Part shown: positions 1-9,933 of the stretch, piece after piece
How positions within the stretch are numbered: position 1 is the first letter of the stretch
How the letters are laid out: every line of letters starts with the position of its first letter
Assembly: GCF_004801415.1 (NCBI RefSeq)
Contig: NZ_SSNX01000007.1
Span: 124,001 to 188,000, forward strand
Reading direction: 5' to 3'
Length of the DNA stretch: 64,000 bases
Source: Deinococcus sp. KSM4-11
GTDB lineage: Bacteria; Deinococcota; Deinococci; Deinococcales; Deinococcaceae
Program-made: the position numbers and the translations under genes
The notes under the pieces: generated by a model
Told to the model about the DNA's origin: nothing
The model's input: the letters and a program-made list of their open reading frames with translations, nothing else
Databases searched by the model: none

Positions 1-395
1 GACTGACCACCGGGAGCGTCACGCCGGACGGCTGCACGTACTGGATTGCCGACCTGGACGGCGTGCCCGGCGGGTGCATCGGCCTGGAGCACGGGCCGGG
101 CGTGTCGCTGATCCGCTCGACGGCCGTGGTGCCGGAAGCCCGTTCGCAGGGGCTGGGCCGCGCGCTGGTCACGTCGGCGCTCACGCAGGCGTCGCTGCTG
201 GGCAATCACACCGTGTACCTGTTCAGCGAGGAAGCTGGAGAATACTGGCGGCGCTTCGGCTTCGAGCCGACGGCGCCGGGCGAGATCATCGGGGCGTTGC
301 CGGACGCGCCGCAGGTGCGCAGCGGCCTGACCAAGGGCTGGATTCATGCGGAGCAGGCGTGGAAATACGTCCTGCCGTCCGGCACGCTGGCATGA
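1..395 (+). CDS. GNAT family N-acetyltransferase, C-terminal part (5' end outside window)
   Basis: The reading frame is open from base 3 of the window, so the start codon lies upstream. The visible ~130 residues hold the acetyl-CoA binding half of a GNAT fold: a beta-strand with VSLIRSTAVVP followed by the Q/R-x-x-G-x-G/A loop (RSQGLGRALV), then a strand and helix ending with FGFEP. Family knowledge: GNATs move an acyl group from acyl-CoA to an amine; the substrate is not readable here. It aligns along its length with the next gene (shared GLEHG, GVSL, DAPQV blocks), so the two are tandem paralogues. Confidence 0.85.
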   Translation, partial: LTTGSVTPDGCTYWIADLDGVPGGCIGLEHGPGVSLIRSTAVVPEARSQGLGRALVTSALTQASLLGNHTVYLFSEEAGEYWRRFGFEPTAPGEIIGALPDAPQVRSGLTKGWIHAEQAWKYVLPSGTLA

Positions 396-427
396 ACGAC
401 CCCCTCCCCAGCGCGGCGCGGGCGGTG

Positions 428-433
428 TATTCT
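428..433 (+). promoter_or_regulatory. Candidate -10 box TATTCT
   Basis: TATTCT fits TANNNT and lies in the only non-coding stretch before the 510 gene. It predicts a leader of about 70 bases ending in a GGAGG ribosome site at about 499. No convincing -35 is seen. Confidence 0.35.
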
Positions 434-509
434 GCGCGCACTTTCAAGACGCCTGCACCGGACGCCCCCAGGGACGTCCACCCTGGCGCCTTCCCCGGAG
501 GAACCACCC

Positions 510-980
510 ATGACCGATCAACGCACCAGCACGCAGGAACACATCCGACTGGCACAGAGCAGCGACCGCGACACCGTCACCCGCGTCTTCCACGAGGCCG
601 GACTGGACACCGACGCTACCCTGGCGGAGGGCACCACGTACTGGGTGATGGAGCGCGGCGAGCAGGCGGTCGGGGCGATCGGGCTGGAGCATGGCGACGG
701 CGTGAGCCTGCTGCGCGGCGCGGCCATCATTCCCTCGGCGCGCGGCGGCGGGCTGGGGCGGCGGCTGATCATGAGCGCCATCGAGTACGCGCAGGGGCGC
801 GGCGACCGGGCGATCTACATGTTCAGCAAGGGCGGCGACTGGGGCACCTTCGGCTTCACGCAGGTGCCGCTGGCCGTCGTCATGGGCGACATTCCGGATG
901 CGCCGCAGGTGCAGGCGTACCGCGCGCGCGGCGAGCGGCCGGGCGGCACCACCTGGATGCGCGACCTGTCGGCCAGCTGA
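510..980 (+). CDS. GNAT family N-acetyltransferase
   Basis: 156 residues, a full-length single-domain GNAT. The CoA-binding loop is ARGGGLGRRLI near residues 77-87, preceded by the strand GVSLLRGAAIIPS and followed by a YMFSKGGDWGTFGF strand-helix. The ATG is supported by GGAGG about 8 bases upstream. It resembles the upstream partial gene, but its C-terminus is different (no WKYV tail). As part of a run of three GNAT genes ending in an ArgA-like enzyme it may serve amino-acid metabolism, but its acceptor is unknown. Confidence 0.85.
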   Translation: MTDQRTSTQEHIRLAQSSDRDTVTRVFHEAGLDTDATLAEGTTYWVMERGEQAVGAIGLEHGDGVSLLRGAAIIPSARGGGLGRRLIMSAIEYAQGRGDRAIYMFSKGGDWGTFGFTQVPLAVVMGDIPDAPQVQAYRARGERPGGTTWMRDLSAS

Positions 981-1005
981 GTCGGGTTCACGCCGGGGGC
1001 AGGCC

Positions 1006-1542
1006 ATGACGCTCCTCGGACTGGATTCCATTGCCGTGCCGGACGTCCACCCGGACGCGCCGCTCACGGGCCGCAAGGCGAAACTGTCGGACATCGAGGC
1101 GATCCACGAGCTGATCGGCTACTGGGCCGCGCGCGGGCAGATGCTGGTGCGCTCCCGCGCGCTGCTGGCCGAGACCATCCGGGATTTCCACCTGATCTTC
1201 GCGGAACCCCACGCGGGCAGGCCCGGCGGGCTGGCGGGCGTGTGCGGCCTGCACCTGCTCGCGCCGGATCTGGCGGAGGTGCGCGGGCTGGCCATCCACC
1301 CGAACCTCCAGGGGCGAGGCCTGGGCAAGCAGCTCGTGGCCGCCTGCGAGGTCGAGGCCCGCGCCATCGACCTCCCGGCGCTGTTCGCGTGGACGTACCA
1401 GCAGACGTTCTTCGAGCGCTGCGGCTTTACCCGCATCGACAAGACTAACCTGCACCCGAAAGTCTGGAGCGAGTGCCAGCGCTGCGCGTTCTTCGAGAAC
1501 TGCAACGAGATCGCCATGCACAAAGACCTCACCGCCGGGTAA
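1006..1542 (+). CDS. argA: ArgA-like short N-acetylglutamate synthase (GNAT)
   Basis: 178 residues. It begins with RKAKLSDIEAIHELI, a typical GNAT opening. The acetyl-CoA loop is NLQGRGLGKQLV near residues 101-112 and the end is a cysteine pattern W-S-E-C-Q-R-C-A-F-F-E-N-C-N-E-I-A-M. That C-terminal signature (KVW..C..C....CDE.AM) is known from short, kinase-less N-acetylglutamate synthases, which make N-acetylglutamate from glutamate and acetyl-CoA, the first step of arginine synthesis. The ATG at 1006 is preceded by a purine-rich GGGGGCAGG; upstream in-frame starts would overlap the preceding gene. The glutamate specificity is inferred from the signature; other amino acids remain possible. 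Confidence 0.75.
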   Translation: MTLLGLDSIAVPDVHPDAPLTGRKAKLSDIEAIHELIGYWAARGQMLVRSRALLAETIRDFHLIFAEPHAGRPGGLAGVCGLHLLAPDLAEVRGLAIHPNLQGRGLGKQLVAACEVEARAIDLPALFAWTYQQTFFERCGFTRIDKTNLHPKVWSECQRCAFFENCNEIAMHKDLTAG

Positions 1543-1548
1543 ATCGGC

Positions 1549-1595
1549 CACGCGAAGGGGCAGGCACCGGGAGTCCGGGCCTGCCCCTTCGCGTG
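1549..1595. terminator. Bidirectional hairpin terminator
   Basis: A perfect 17-bp stem (CACGCGAAGGGGCAGGC with its complement at 1579-1595) and a 13-base loop fill the gap between the convergent 1006 and 1599 genes. There is no long T tract on either side. Confidence 0.8.
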
Positions 1596-1598
1596 CGC

Positions 1599-2315
1599 TT
1601 ACTTGCTGGGCGCCGTGGTCGTGATGGCCTCCGCCGCCTGCACCAGGGCGCGGGCGGCGCGGTCGTTTCCGGCGGCAGCCAGGGCTTTGGCATCCAGCAG
1701 ATACGTGCGGGCCTTGGCGTTCGTGGTGGTGGCCAGCAGGGCGTCAATGCGGGCGCCGAGGGTCGGACGGGCCTGACCTCCAAGGGCCGTCACGCCGGGC
1801 TGGGCCGGAGCAGGACGCGCGGCGCCGGGCTGTGCGGGACCACGCTGGGCGGCGCCGGGCTGACCAGTCCCGGGTCGGGCCGGGCTGCAGCCGTCTTTGG
1901 CCCGGTCGGCATGCCGGTGGCCGTGCGGCCGGGCCGGGCCGGGTGCGCCGGGTGTTCCCGCCGGGGGCTGCGCCGGGCCGGGCTGGGCTGCCCTGTCGGT
2001 ACCGGGGAGCGGTGGTGTGGGCGCTGCCGGCGGGGTGGGAGCGCCCGGCAGGGCCGTGGTGGGAGCCGGGGGTGGGGTGGTGCCGGCGGGAGCAGGTCTC
2101 ATGGTGTCCGGCTGGGGAGCCGCGGGGTCGCCGGCGCGGGGCAGGTGATGGCCACCCGGCGCGCATACCGCGGGCGCGGCTGGGCGGGCACGCTCCGGCT
2201 GGGCGGGCGCGGCCGCCGGGGACGGAGGGGTGGGCGCGGTGGTGCCCCCGGCGGCCAGGGCAGGCGCGGCGCTCAGGGTCAGCAGGCTGGTCAACATCAG
2301 GGTGCGGAGGGTCAT
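1599..2315 (-). CDS. Secreted proline/alanine-rich protein of unknown function
   Basis: 238 residues. The start at 2315 is chosen because AGGAG lies 7 bases upstream and the protein then opens with a clean signal peptide (MTLRTLMLTSLLTLSAAPALA, cleavage after ALA). Residues about 25-180 are low-complexity Pro/Ala/Gly with short PAP and PGA repeats, probably an extended cell-wall spacer. The last ~55 residues are helical (ARIDALLATTTNAKARTYLLDAKALAAAGN), resembling a small TPR-like hairpin. No enzymatic motif is visible. Opposite strand and low-complexity reading frames overlap it, so the exact product is less certain than for its neighbours. Confidence 0.6.
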   Translation of the reverse strand: MTLRTLMLTSLLTLSAAPALAAGGTTAPTPPSPAAAPAQPERARPAAPAVCAPGGHHLPRAGDPAAPQPDTMRPAPAGTTPPPAPTTALPGAPTPPAAPTPPLPGTDRAAQPGPAQPPAGTPGAPGPARPHGHRHADRAKDGCSPARPGTGQPGAAQRGPAQPGAARPAPAQPGVTALGGQARPTLGARIDALLATTTNAKARTYLLDAKALAAAGNDRAARALVQAAEAITTTAPSK

Positions 2316-2492
2316 GTCAGGCTCCTGTGGAGTGGGTGCGGAGGGCGGCGGGCGGCCGTTCACGACAGGGCAGGTCGGGGCCAGGCCGGCTGACCTGGAC
2401 GGACTTGGTGCGGGAACACGCGGAGTCTGGCCGGCGCACCTGAACGTGCGGGCGGCACGGGCTGAGCGAACGCTGAACGCCGCGCGCCGGGG

Positions 2493-3944
2493 CTATCCGG
2501 CGGGGTGCCGTGGGAGCGTGAACCCCACCTCCAGGGAGTCGCCGTGCTGGGCTGCGCTGGCGTCGCCGCCGTGGGCGCGGGCGGTCGCCTGCACGATCGC
2601 CAGCCCCAGGCCCACGCCGCCCGGCTGGGCGTCCGGGCCGCGCGCGAAGCGGTCGAACATCCGGGCGCGGAAGTCCTCGGGGAGGCGGGCGGGATTGCGG
2701 ACTGAGATCCGGAGGTGGTCGCCCTGCGCCTCCAGTGCCACATCCACCGTGCCGCCGGCCGGGGTGGCGGTCATGGCGTTGCGCAGAAGGTTCCACACGG
2801 CCCCCTCCAGGCGGGTGCGGTCGGCGTTCACCAGGGCGCGGCGCAGCTCGGACGGCCCGGTGACCGCCAGGGTCAGGTGCGGCGCGAGGTGACGGGCGGC
2901 CTCCACCGTCTCCAGCAGCAGCGGCCAGGGTTCCAGCGGTTCCACGCGCAGGCCGGCGCCTGCGTCCAGGCGGGTCAGGGTCAGCAGATCCTCGACGAGG
3001 CGCGTGGCCCGGCGCGTCTCGCGGCGCAGCGTGGCGTGCAGGCGCTCACGCACGGCCGGATCGTCGCCAGCGCGCTCCAGCACCTCCAGACTGCCGGTGA
3101 TGGCGGCCAGGGGCGTGCGCAGCTCGTGGCTGGCGTCAGCCGCGAAGGCGCGCGTGCGGGCCTCCTCTGTTCGCAGGCGGGCAATGGTGTCTTCCAGGCG
3201 TGAGAGCAGGCGGTTGAGGCTCTCGGCCAGTGAGCGCACCTCGTCGGGCGGGGCGGGCAGGGGCAGGCGGGCGCTCGGGTCGGCCGGGCCGCTGGCCGGG
3301 TGGAGTTCCTCGGCGCGGCGGGCCATGCTGCCCAGGGGGCGCAGGCCCAGGCGCAGCAGCGACCATGCGGCGGTGGCGGCCAGGGTGACGGTCACCGCCG
3401 CGACCCCCGCGAAGAGCAGGGCGGTGCGGCGCGTCAGGGCGTCCACCTCGTCGTGCGGCACGTTCAGCGTGAGCACCGTGCCGCCGGGCGTGGCGAGCAG
3501 GCGCAGGTCACCCTGGGCGGCCTGTCCGTCCTGCCGGGCGCGGGCCAGGATCGCCGTGTTCACGCTGGCGGGTAAGAGGGCGGTGGGTGCGGAGTCCGTG
3601 CGGTACGCGCGGCCGTCCGGTGTGACCAGCGCCCCGCTGGTTCGCAGGCCCAGCGCCTCCTGTGACAGGCGGCTGTACCACACGCCCAGCCGGGCGTCCT
3701 GGCCGTCCACGCCGCTGCCCGCGAGGCTCACGCCGGACAGCGATCGCGTGACCGCGCGCTGCGCCTGCGCCCACGCCGAGGCGCGCACGCCCAGCGTGAC
3801 GGCCGTGCCCGCCAGGGCGAAGGCCACGAGCAGCACGCCGGTCAGCAGCGTCAGCAGCCGGACGCGCAGGGTCATGCCGGCTGGCCGGGCCACGACCGTG
3901 GGTCGCCGGTGCGCGGGAGGATCGCCGGCGTCCGCGTGGATCAT
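2493..3944 (-). CDS. Sensor histidine kinase (HAMP, HisKA, HATPase)
   Basis: 483 residues. Two membrane segments (about 28-52 and 173-200) flank a ~120-residue extracytoplasmic sensor region with no recognised fold. A HAMP linker follows, then the H-box FAADASHELRTPLAAI with the phospho-accepting His at 273, an N-box (WNLLRNAMTATPAGG) and a GGVGLGLAIV ATP lid. The G1 box reads VRNPARLPEDF rather than D-x-G-x-G, a variant also seen in CusS/QseC-like kinases. Its ATG overlaps the stop of the 3941 response regulator by 4 bases (ATGA), so the two are co-translated partners. An internal start at residue 24 is possible. The signal is unknown. Confidence 0.9.
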   Translation of the reverse strand: MIHADAGDPPAHRRPTVVARPAGMTLRVRLLTLLTGVLLVAFALAGTAVTLGVRASAWAQAQRAVTRSLSGVSLAGSGVDGQDARLGVWYSRLSQEALGLRTSGALVTPDGRAYRTDSAPTALLPASVNTAILARARQDGQAAQGDLRLLATPGGTVLTLNVPHDEVDALTRRTALLFAGVAAVTVTLAATAAWSLLRLGLRPLGSMARRAEELHPASGPADPSARLPLPAPPDEVRSLAESLNRLLSRLEDTIARLRTEEARTRAFAADASHELRTPLAAITGSLEVLERAGDDPAVRERLHATLRRETRRATRLVEDLLTLTRLDAGAGLRVEPLEPWPLLLETVEAARHLAPHLTLAVTGPSELRRALVNADRTRLEGAVWNLLRNAMTATPAGGTVDVALEAQGDHLRISVRNPARLPEDFRARMFDRFARGPDAQPGGVGLGLAIVQATARAHGGDASAAQHGDSLEVGFTLPRHPAG

Positions 3945-4636
3945 GCGGCTTTCAGGCGCAGGGCGTAGCCCACGCCGCGCACCGTATGGATCAGGTCGGG
4001 GTCGCCCAGCGCGCGCCGAAGCTGCCGCACGTACACCTCGACGATGTTATCGTCGCCCAGGAACGCCGGCCCCCACACGGTATCGAGCAGCAGCGATTTC
4101 GACAGGGCGCGTTCCGGGTGGCGCAGCAGCGCCTCCAGCAGGCTCAGGGCGCGCGGACTCAGGTCGAGGGCCCGGCCCGCGCGGGTCGCCTCGCGCAGAT
4201 CGGTGTCGAGCGTCACGTCCGCGTAGCTCAGCACCCGGCCCCGTTCCGGCTGGGCGCGGCGCAGCAGCGCGTGCACCCGCGCCACCAGCTCGCCGAAATG
4301 AAAGGGTTTCACGAGGTAATCGTCCGCGCCGCCCGTCAGGCCCGCGATCCGGTCGTCCACGCCGTCGCGCGCGGTCAGCATCAGCACCGGCACCTGGCTG
4401 CGTTCCCGCAGGGCGCGCAGCACCGCGAAGCCGTCCAGGCCCGGCAGCATGACGTCCAGCAGCACCACGTCCGGTTCCTCTCTCGCCGCCTCGGCCAGCG
4501 CTTCGGAACCCGTGGCCGCCGTCCGCACGCGGAAGCCCTCGTAGTGGAAGCCCAGGCTCAGGTAGTCCCGGATCCCCTGGTCGTCCTCCACGACCAGCAG
4601 CGACGGTGCGGCGGTGGGGGCGTCTGCAAGCGTCAT
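3941..4636 (-). CDS. OmpR/PhoB-family response regulator
   Basis: 231 residues. The receiver domain (12-125) has the acidic pair D18/D19, phospho-acceptor D61 in LLDVMLPGLDG, T88 and K110 (LVKPF). The winged-helix DNA-binding domain (about 140-229) ends with the usual VRGVGYAL. It is the first gene of a two-gene operon with the 2493 kinase. A TAGCCT box sits 6 bases before the ATG, so the mRNA is probably leaderless. A perfect palindrome at 4668-4677 lies just upstream of the promoter and could be its own binding site. Confidence 0.92.
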   Translation of the reverse strand: MTLADAPTAAPSLLVVEDDQGIRDYLSLGFHYEGFRVRTAATGSEALAEAAREEPDVVLLDVMLPGLDGFAVLRALRERSQVPVLMLTARDGVDDRIAGLTGGADDYLVKPFHFGELVARVHALLRRAQPERGRVLSYADVTLDTDLREATRAGRALDLSPRALSLLEALLRHPERALSKSLLLDTVWGPAFLGDDNIVEVYVRQLRRALGDPDLIHTVRGVGYALRLKAA

Positions 4637-4642
4637 GCGCTC

Positions 4643-4648
4643 AGGCTA
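4643..4648 (-). promoter_or_regulatory. Leaderless -10 box TAGCCT
   Basis: TAGCCT on the minus strand, 6 bases before the ATG at 4636, no room for a ribosome site. Back-to-back with the TACCCT box of the divergent RNA methyltransferase gene. Confidence 0.6.
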
Positions 4649-4667
4649 GGACGGCAGCGGCAGAGGA

Positions 4668-4677
4668 ACGTTAACGT
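4668..4677. promoter_or_regulatory. Perfect palindrome ACGTTAACGT between divergent promoters
   Basis: A 10-base perfect palindrome at about the -35 distance from the leaderless -10 boxes of both divergent genes. Candidate operator, perhaps for the adjacent OmpR-type regulator; short enough to be chance. Confidence 0.35.
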
Positions 4678-4705
4678 CCAGCCCATGATCGGCGAGTTCG
4701 GGCGC

Positions 4706-4711
4706 TACCCT
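4706..4711 (+). promoter_or_regulatory. Leaderless -10 box TACCCT
   Basis: TACCCT ends 7 bases before the ATG at 4719 and no Shine-Dalgarno sequence is present. Confidence 0.6.
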
Positions 4712-4718
4712 GTGCGGT

Positions 4719-5951
4719 ATGTCTGAGCCCCTGATCACGCTGGAAATCGAGAAACTCGTCGCGGGAGGGCTGGGTCTCGCGCGGGACGACTCCGGCGTGG
4801 TGCTGGTGCGCGGCGCGCTGCCCGGCGAGCGCGTGTCGGTCACGCTGCGCACCGGCAAGGGCGTCCGGCAGGGCCGCGTCGTCGAGATCCTGCGCCGCAG
4901 CCCGGATCGGGTGGACGGCCCGGATCTGCCCACGGCGGACCTCGCGCACGCCACCTACGCCGCGCAACTCGCGTACAAGCGCAGTTTTGTCGAGGAGGCC
5001 CTGACCCGCATCGCCAAATTGCGTCACGACGTCGCCGAGACGGTGCCCAGCCCGGAGCAGTGGCATTACCGCAACACCGCGCAGTACCTGATTACACCGC
5101 AGGGCCTCGGGTACCGCGAGCGGCGTGGCAGCGGCGCGCAGGTCTTCACCGACGACCCGCTGGTCATGGCGCAGATCACGGCCATCGTGGACAAGCTCGA
5201 TCCCCTGCACCTCGATCCGGCCACCGAGGTCGCCTTCCGTGCCAGCCATAAGACCGGCGAGGTGGTGGCCGCGCTGATCGGTGCGGGCGAGCCGAAGGTG
5301 TACCTGCGGGCCAGCGATCACCTGATGGACGCCGGTGTGGTCGGCGTGTCCCTGGCCGCACCGGCCGGGCGGCGCTTCAGCGCGGGCGTGCAGCTGATCG
5401 CCGGGGAAAGTGAGATCCAGGAGGACTTCGGGAACGTGCAGCTCAGTATCTCCGCCACAGGCTTCGCGCAGGTGAACCCGCCGGCGGCCACCCTGGCGTA
5501 CCGCAGCGCCGCGGCCCTGGCGGGCAGCGGCGACCACGCGGTCGACCTGTACGGCGGCACGGGCGCTATCGGCCGGCATCTCGCCGCGCACTTCCGGCGG
5601 GTGACCGTGCTCGACACGGACGCCGAGGCGCTTGATCGTGGCCGCAAGGATCTGGCGACCGTACCCCTGAAGAACCTGAAATTCCGCCAGGGCGACGCGG
5701 CGCTGCTCGACGAGATCGGCGCGGACGTCGTGGTGGTCGACCCGCCCCGCGCGGGCCTGGATGACGCGGCGCGGGATCGACTGCACGACAGCACCGCGGA
5801 CCGCATCGTGTACGTCTCGTGCGATCCGGCCACCTGGGCGCGTGATGTGGGCGACCTCGTCCGGCGCGGCTGGAAGCTCGGGCCTGTCACGCCGCACGAT
5901 TTCTATCCGCAGACCAGCCACGTGGAGATCGTCACCGTCCTTGACCGCTGA
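4719..5951 (+). CDS. RlmD/TrmA-type RNA (uracil-5-)-methyltransferase lacking Fe-S cysteines
   Basis: 410 residues, the usual length of the family. An N-terminal TRAM-like RNA-binding domain (1-60) is followed by a central domain and a SAM-dependent Rossmann fold: [13 protein letters not shown] (SAM loop), [12 protein letters not shown] (substrate loop) and [14 protein letters not shown] with the catalytic Cys. These are diagnostic for 5-methyluridine transferases acting on rRNA or tRNA. The region after the TRAM domain, where RlmD carries four cysteines for a [4Fe-4S] cluster, reads [19 protein letters not shown] and has none, so this is a cluster-less member. The position methylated cannot be told. 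The leaderless promoter fixes the start. Confidence 0.85.
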   Translation: MSEPLITLEIEKLVAGGLGLARDDSGVVLVRGALPGERVSVTLRTGKGVRQGRVVEILRRSPDRVDGPDLPTADLAHATYAAQLAYKRSFVEEALTRIAKLRHDVAETVPSPEQWHYRNTAQYLITPQGLGYRERRGSGAQVFTDDPLVMAQITAIVDKLDPLHLDPATEVAFRASHKTGEVVAALIGAGEPKVYLRASDHLMDAGVVGVSLAAPAGRRFSAGVQLIAGESEIQEDFGNVQLSISATGFAQVNPPAATLAYRSAAALAGSGDHAVDLYGGTGAIGRHLAAHFRRVTVLDTDAEALDRGRKDLATVPLKNLKFRQGDAALLDEIGADVVVVDPPRAGLDDAARDRLHDSTADRIVYVSCDPATWARDVGDLVRRGWKLGPVTPHDFYPQTSHVEIVTVLDR

Positions 5952-6014
5952 ACGCCGCGGCCCAGATGAGCGTGCATGTGAGGACGATGGTGGGGGCTCA
6001 TCCTGCCCGGACGC

Positions 6015-6020
6015 TACTCT
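6015..6020 (+). promoter_or_regulatory. Leaderless -10 box TACTCT
   Basis: TACTCT lies 7 bases before GTG 6028 and decides this start, which places the signal peptide at the N-terminus. Confidence 0.55.
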
Positions 6021-6027
6021 GCCCCGC

Positions 6028-6426
6028 GTGACTGCCCGCGCTCTGCTGTTCCTGACGCTGCTGCCGGCCCTGAGTGCGTGCCAGGACACGCAGGCCCGCG
6101 CGCAGAACGAGGCGCTGACCCGCCGGGTCGCGGCGCTCGAGGCCCAGGTGCGGGCCCTGAAGACCGCGCAGGCCCAGGACGCGCCGCCTGCCGGGTTCGA
6201 GGCGAAGGTCAGCGCGCAGAACTGCGCGAACGACCTGGCCCGCGTGCTGGAAACGTACCGTGAGAACTCCATCGACCGGCGCTATCCCCAGGCCGCGCAG
6301 CTGAGCCTGCCGGACACCTGCAACGGTCAGCGCGTGAACTGGGTGGCCCTCAGCGCGCACGCGTTCACCTTCACGGTCAACGACCCGGGCGGCCAGGAAC
6401 TCGCGCGGCAGAGCGGTGGCGGCTGA
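6028..6426 (+). CDS. Small lipoprotein of unknown function
   Basis: 132 residues from GTG 6028. The start is supported by the leaderless -10 box and by an immediate lipoprotein signal peptide (ALLFLTLLPALSAC, Cys 18 as lipid anchor). Residues about 20-45 form a coiled coil (QNEALTRRVAALEAQVRALKTAQ). The rest is a small globular domain with two cysteines (QNCANDL and DTCNGQ) that could form a disulfide. Its stop is separated by one base from that of the convergent 6428 gene. Function unrecognised. Confidence 0.7.
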   Translation: MTARALLFLTLLPALSACQDTQARAQNEALTRRVAALEAQVRALKTAQAQDAPPAGFEAKVSAQNCANDLARVLETYRENSIDRRYPQAAQLSLPDTCNGQRVNWVALSAHAFTFTVNDPGGQELARQSGGG

Positions 6427-6427
6427 A

Positions 6428-6928
6428 TCAGCGACCGGCGAGCACGGTCGGAAGACCGGCCACCTGATCGGTGGAGGTGTCCTCCAGCAGGTTGATCGCG
6501 AAGGTGGTCACGCGCAGGCCCGTGAAGCCGATGATCAGGCCCCACACCTGCTTCGGGGCTCCCTCGAACACCGCGCTACGGAGGTAGAAGGCCTCCCCAG
6601 CGCGGGTGAAGGTGCGTTCCCCGACCAGCTGCGTTTCCTTGCCGTACTGCTGCACGCCGGTCTCCCGGAAGGCGCGGAACCCTTCCAGGCTGCCCCACTG
6701 CTGCTGGAGTTCTGGCGTGAACGCGTTCCACAGGCCGTCGACCTTCACGGCATAGAAGTCCAGCATCAGGGCCCGGCCCCGCGTCAGGGCGAACTGCTCG
6801 GCGGGCGTCTGCGGAGCCGGGGCCGCCGCAGGTGGCGCGGCGCTCGGCGTGGTCGTTGTGCCCTGCGCGTATGCTCCCGGCCCGAGCAGAAGCAGGGCCG
6901 CCGTCACCACCGTGCGTGTGCTGTTCAT
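6428..6928 (-). CDS. Secreted protein with DUF3887/NTF2-like domain
   Basis: 166 residues. A signal peptide (MNSTRTVVTAALLLLGPGAYA) is followed by a Pro/Ala/Thr linker (about 24-40) and a domain of ~120 residues with the pattern LDFYAVKVDGLWNAFTPELQQQWGSLEGFRAF and repeated beta-strands. The pattern resembles small NTF2-like extracellular domains (DUF3887); that is a fold-level guess. A TACGCT box 5 bases before the ATG suggests a leaderless transcript. The gene converges with the 6028 lipoprotein. Confidence 0.65.
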   Translation of the reverse strand: MNSTRTVVTAALLLLGPGAYAQGTTTTPSAAPPAAAPAPQTPAEQFALTRGRALMLDFYAVKVDGLWNAFTPELQQQWGSLEGFRAFRETGVQQYGKETQLVGERTFTRAGEAFYLRSAVFEGAPKQVWGLIIGFTGLRVTTFAINLLEDTSTDQVAGLPTVLAGR

Positions 6929-6933
6929 GGTTC

Positions 6934-6939
6934 AGCGTA
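6934..6939 (-). promoter_or_regulatory. Leaderless -10 box TACGCT
   Basis: TACGCT on the minus strand, 5 bases before ATG 6928. Confidence 0.45.
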
Positions 6940-7026
6940 GGCCGGTCCCCGCCCGGAACCTGTCATCCGGCTGACGATTCTTTCGTCTGCCCGTCGCACG
7001 ACCGGACGTTGCGGCGCCAGCGGGGA

Positions 7027-7884
7027 TCACAGCAGGTGCTCGAGGATGGCCGCCACGCCGTCCTCGTCGTTGCTGGTGGTGACGTCGTCGGCCGCATCAC
7101 GGGCCTCGGGGTCGGCGTTCGCCATGGCCACGCCGCGCCCGGCCCACGCGAGCATCTCGGCGTCATTGGGCGCGTCCCCGAAGGCCAGCACCTCCGACCG
7201 GGCCACGCCCAGGTGGGCGCACAGGCGTTCCAGTCCCCAGGCCTTGCTCACGCCCTCGGCCAGCACTTCCAGAAAGGGAGCGCCCGAGTGCGTCACCGCG
7301 AAGCCCGGCAGGTTCAGGGCATGCAGGTGCGGAAACAGTTCGCGCGGGGTCAGGGTGGGATGGCGCACGATGAACTTCAGGCTGGGCTCGGCGAGCACGT
7401 CCTCCAGGGAATGCGCGCCCATATCTGCCGGTTCACGCTTGTGATCCTGGAAGTCCGCGATCTGGGCGTACCCGGCCTGCGCGACGAACACCTCGCCGCC
7501 CTGCCGCACGGAGACGAACAGCGTGCCCGGCACCCGCCCGGCCAGGGCCAGCGCTACGGCCCGCTGCACGTCGGCGGCCACGTGCGCCGCGAACAGGGTC
7601 TGCCCGGTGCCCAAATGAATGCCGTGCGCACCGTTTCCGCACAGTGCCCACTCCGTGAAGCCCGCCTGCTCCGCAATGAACCTCACGCCGCGCGGTTGCC
7701 TGGCGGTGACCGGAACGACGTGGATTCCGGCGGCGCGGGCCGCGTCCAGGGCGGCCCGCGTGCGCGCGCTGACGCTCAGGTCACTGCGGAGCAGGGTGCC
7801 GTCGAGGTCGGTGGCGATCAGGCGTGGCCGGGAACCGGCGGCCCGGACGCGCCGTGTGGATTCGGGGAGGGTGGAATCAGCCAT
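7027..7884 (-). CDS. Cof-type HAD-IIB sugar-phosphatase-like hydrolase
   Basis: 285 residues. Motif I is LIATDLDGTLLRSD (nucleophile Asp and acid/base Asp), motif II VVPVTARQPRG, and motifs III-IV are VLAFGDAPNDAEMLAWAGRGVAMANA. The C2-type cap between them identifies the HAD-IIB (Cof) class, which dephosphorylates sugar phosphates, FMN-like or pyridoxal-phosphate substrates; the actual substrate is open. The motif IV lysine region, usually upstream of GDxxND, is less clear. TAGGGT lies 5 bases before the ATG, so expression is probably leaderless and monocistronic. Confidence 0.88.
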   Translation of the reverse strand: MADSTLPESTRRVRAAGSRPRLIATDLDGTLLRSDLSVSARTRAALDAARAAGIHVVPVTARQPRGVRFIAEQAGFTEWALCGNGAHGIHLGTGQTLFAAHVAADVQRAVALALAGRVPGTLFVSVRQGGEVFVAQAGYAQIADFQDHKREPADMGAHSLEDVLAEPSLKFIVRHPTLTPRELFPHLHALNLPGFAVTHSGAPFLEVLAEGVSKAWGLERLCAHLGVARSEVLAFGDAPNDAEMLAWAGRGVAMANADPEARDAADDVTTSNDEDGVAAILEHLL

Positions 7885-7889
7885 GCCTG

Positions 7890-7895
7890 ACCCTA
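7890..7895 (-). promoter_or_regulatory. Leaderless -10 box TAGGGT
   Basis: TAGGGT on the minus strand, 5 bases before the ATG at 7884. Confidence 0.5.
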
Positions 7896-8065
7896 TCCCC
7901 GGCGTGTGCTGGCGGCGCCGATCCGTCTGGATGGCGGTCGGCCCATCCGGACGTCCGGGGTGTCCGGGGAAGCTGATCGGAAATCCTGCCGGATGAAGCC
8001 GCCCCTTCAGCGTCTTGCCAGCGGACCCTCACGCACGCTCATTAACCTGCGGAGCATCCCGGACG

Positions 8066-8086
8066 TTGAACCGGGTTCAATATTCT
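8066..8086 (+). promoter_or_regulatory. Perfect palindrome TTGAACC-G-GGTTCAA abutting TATTCT -10 box
   Basis: Seven-base perfect arms with a one-base centre (8066-8080) directly touch a TANNNT box (8081-8086). TSS is expected near 8093, leaving ~46 bases to the ATG at 8139 with its AGGAG. Position in the promoter spacer suggests a repressor operator. Confidence 0.55.
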
Positions 8087-8138
8087 TCGAGTTTGTTCCT
8101 CCCGGACGCATCAGATCCGTGTCAGACCAGGAGTCCCC

Positions 8139-9878
<1,740 letters not shown>

Positions 9879-9933
9879 TCTGGACTCTGAGGCCACCATC
9901 CCCAGGTTGTGGGATCACCCTGACAGAAGAGAA

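Noticed and set aside
1830..2150. Repetitive G-rich stretch looking like a satellite or CRISPR-like array
   Set aside because: Repeats are short, irregular and explained by Pro/Ala/Gly codons of the 1599 secreted protein; no conserved repeat-spacer pattern.
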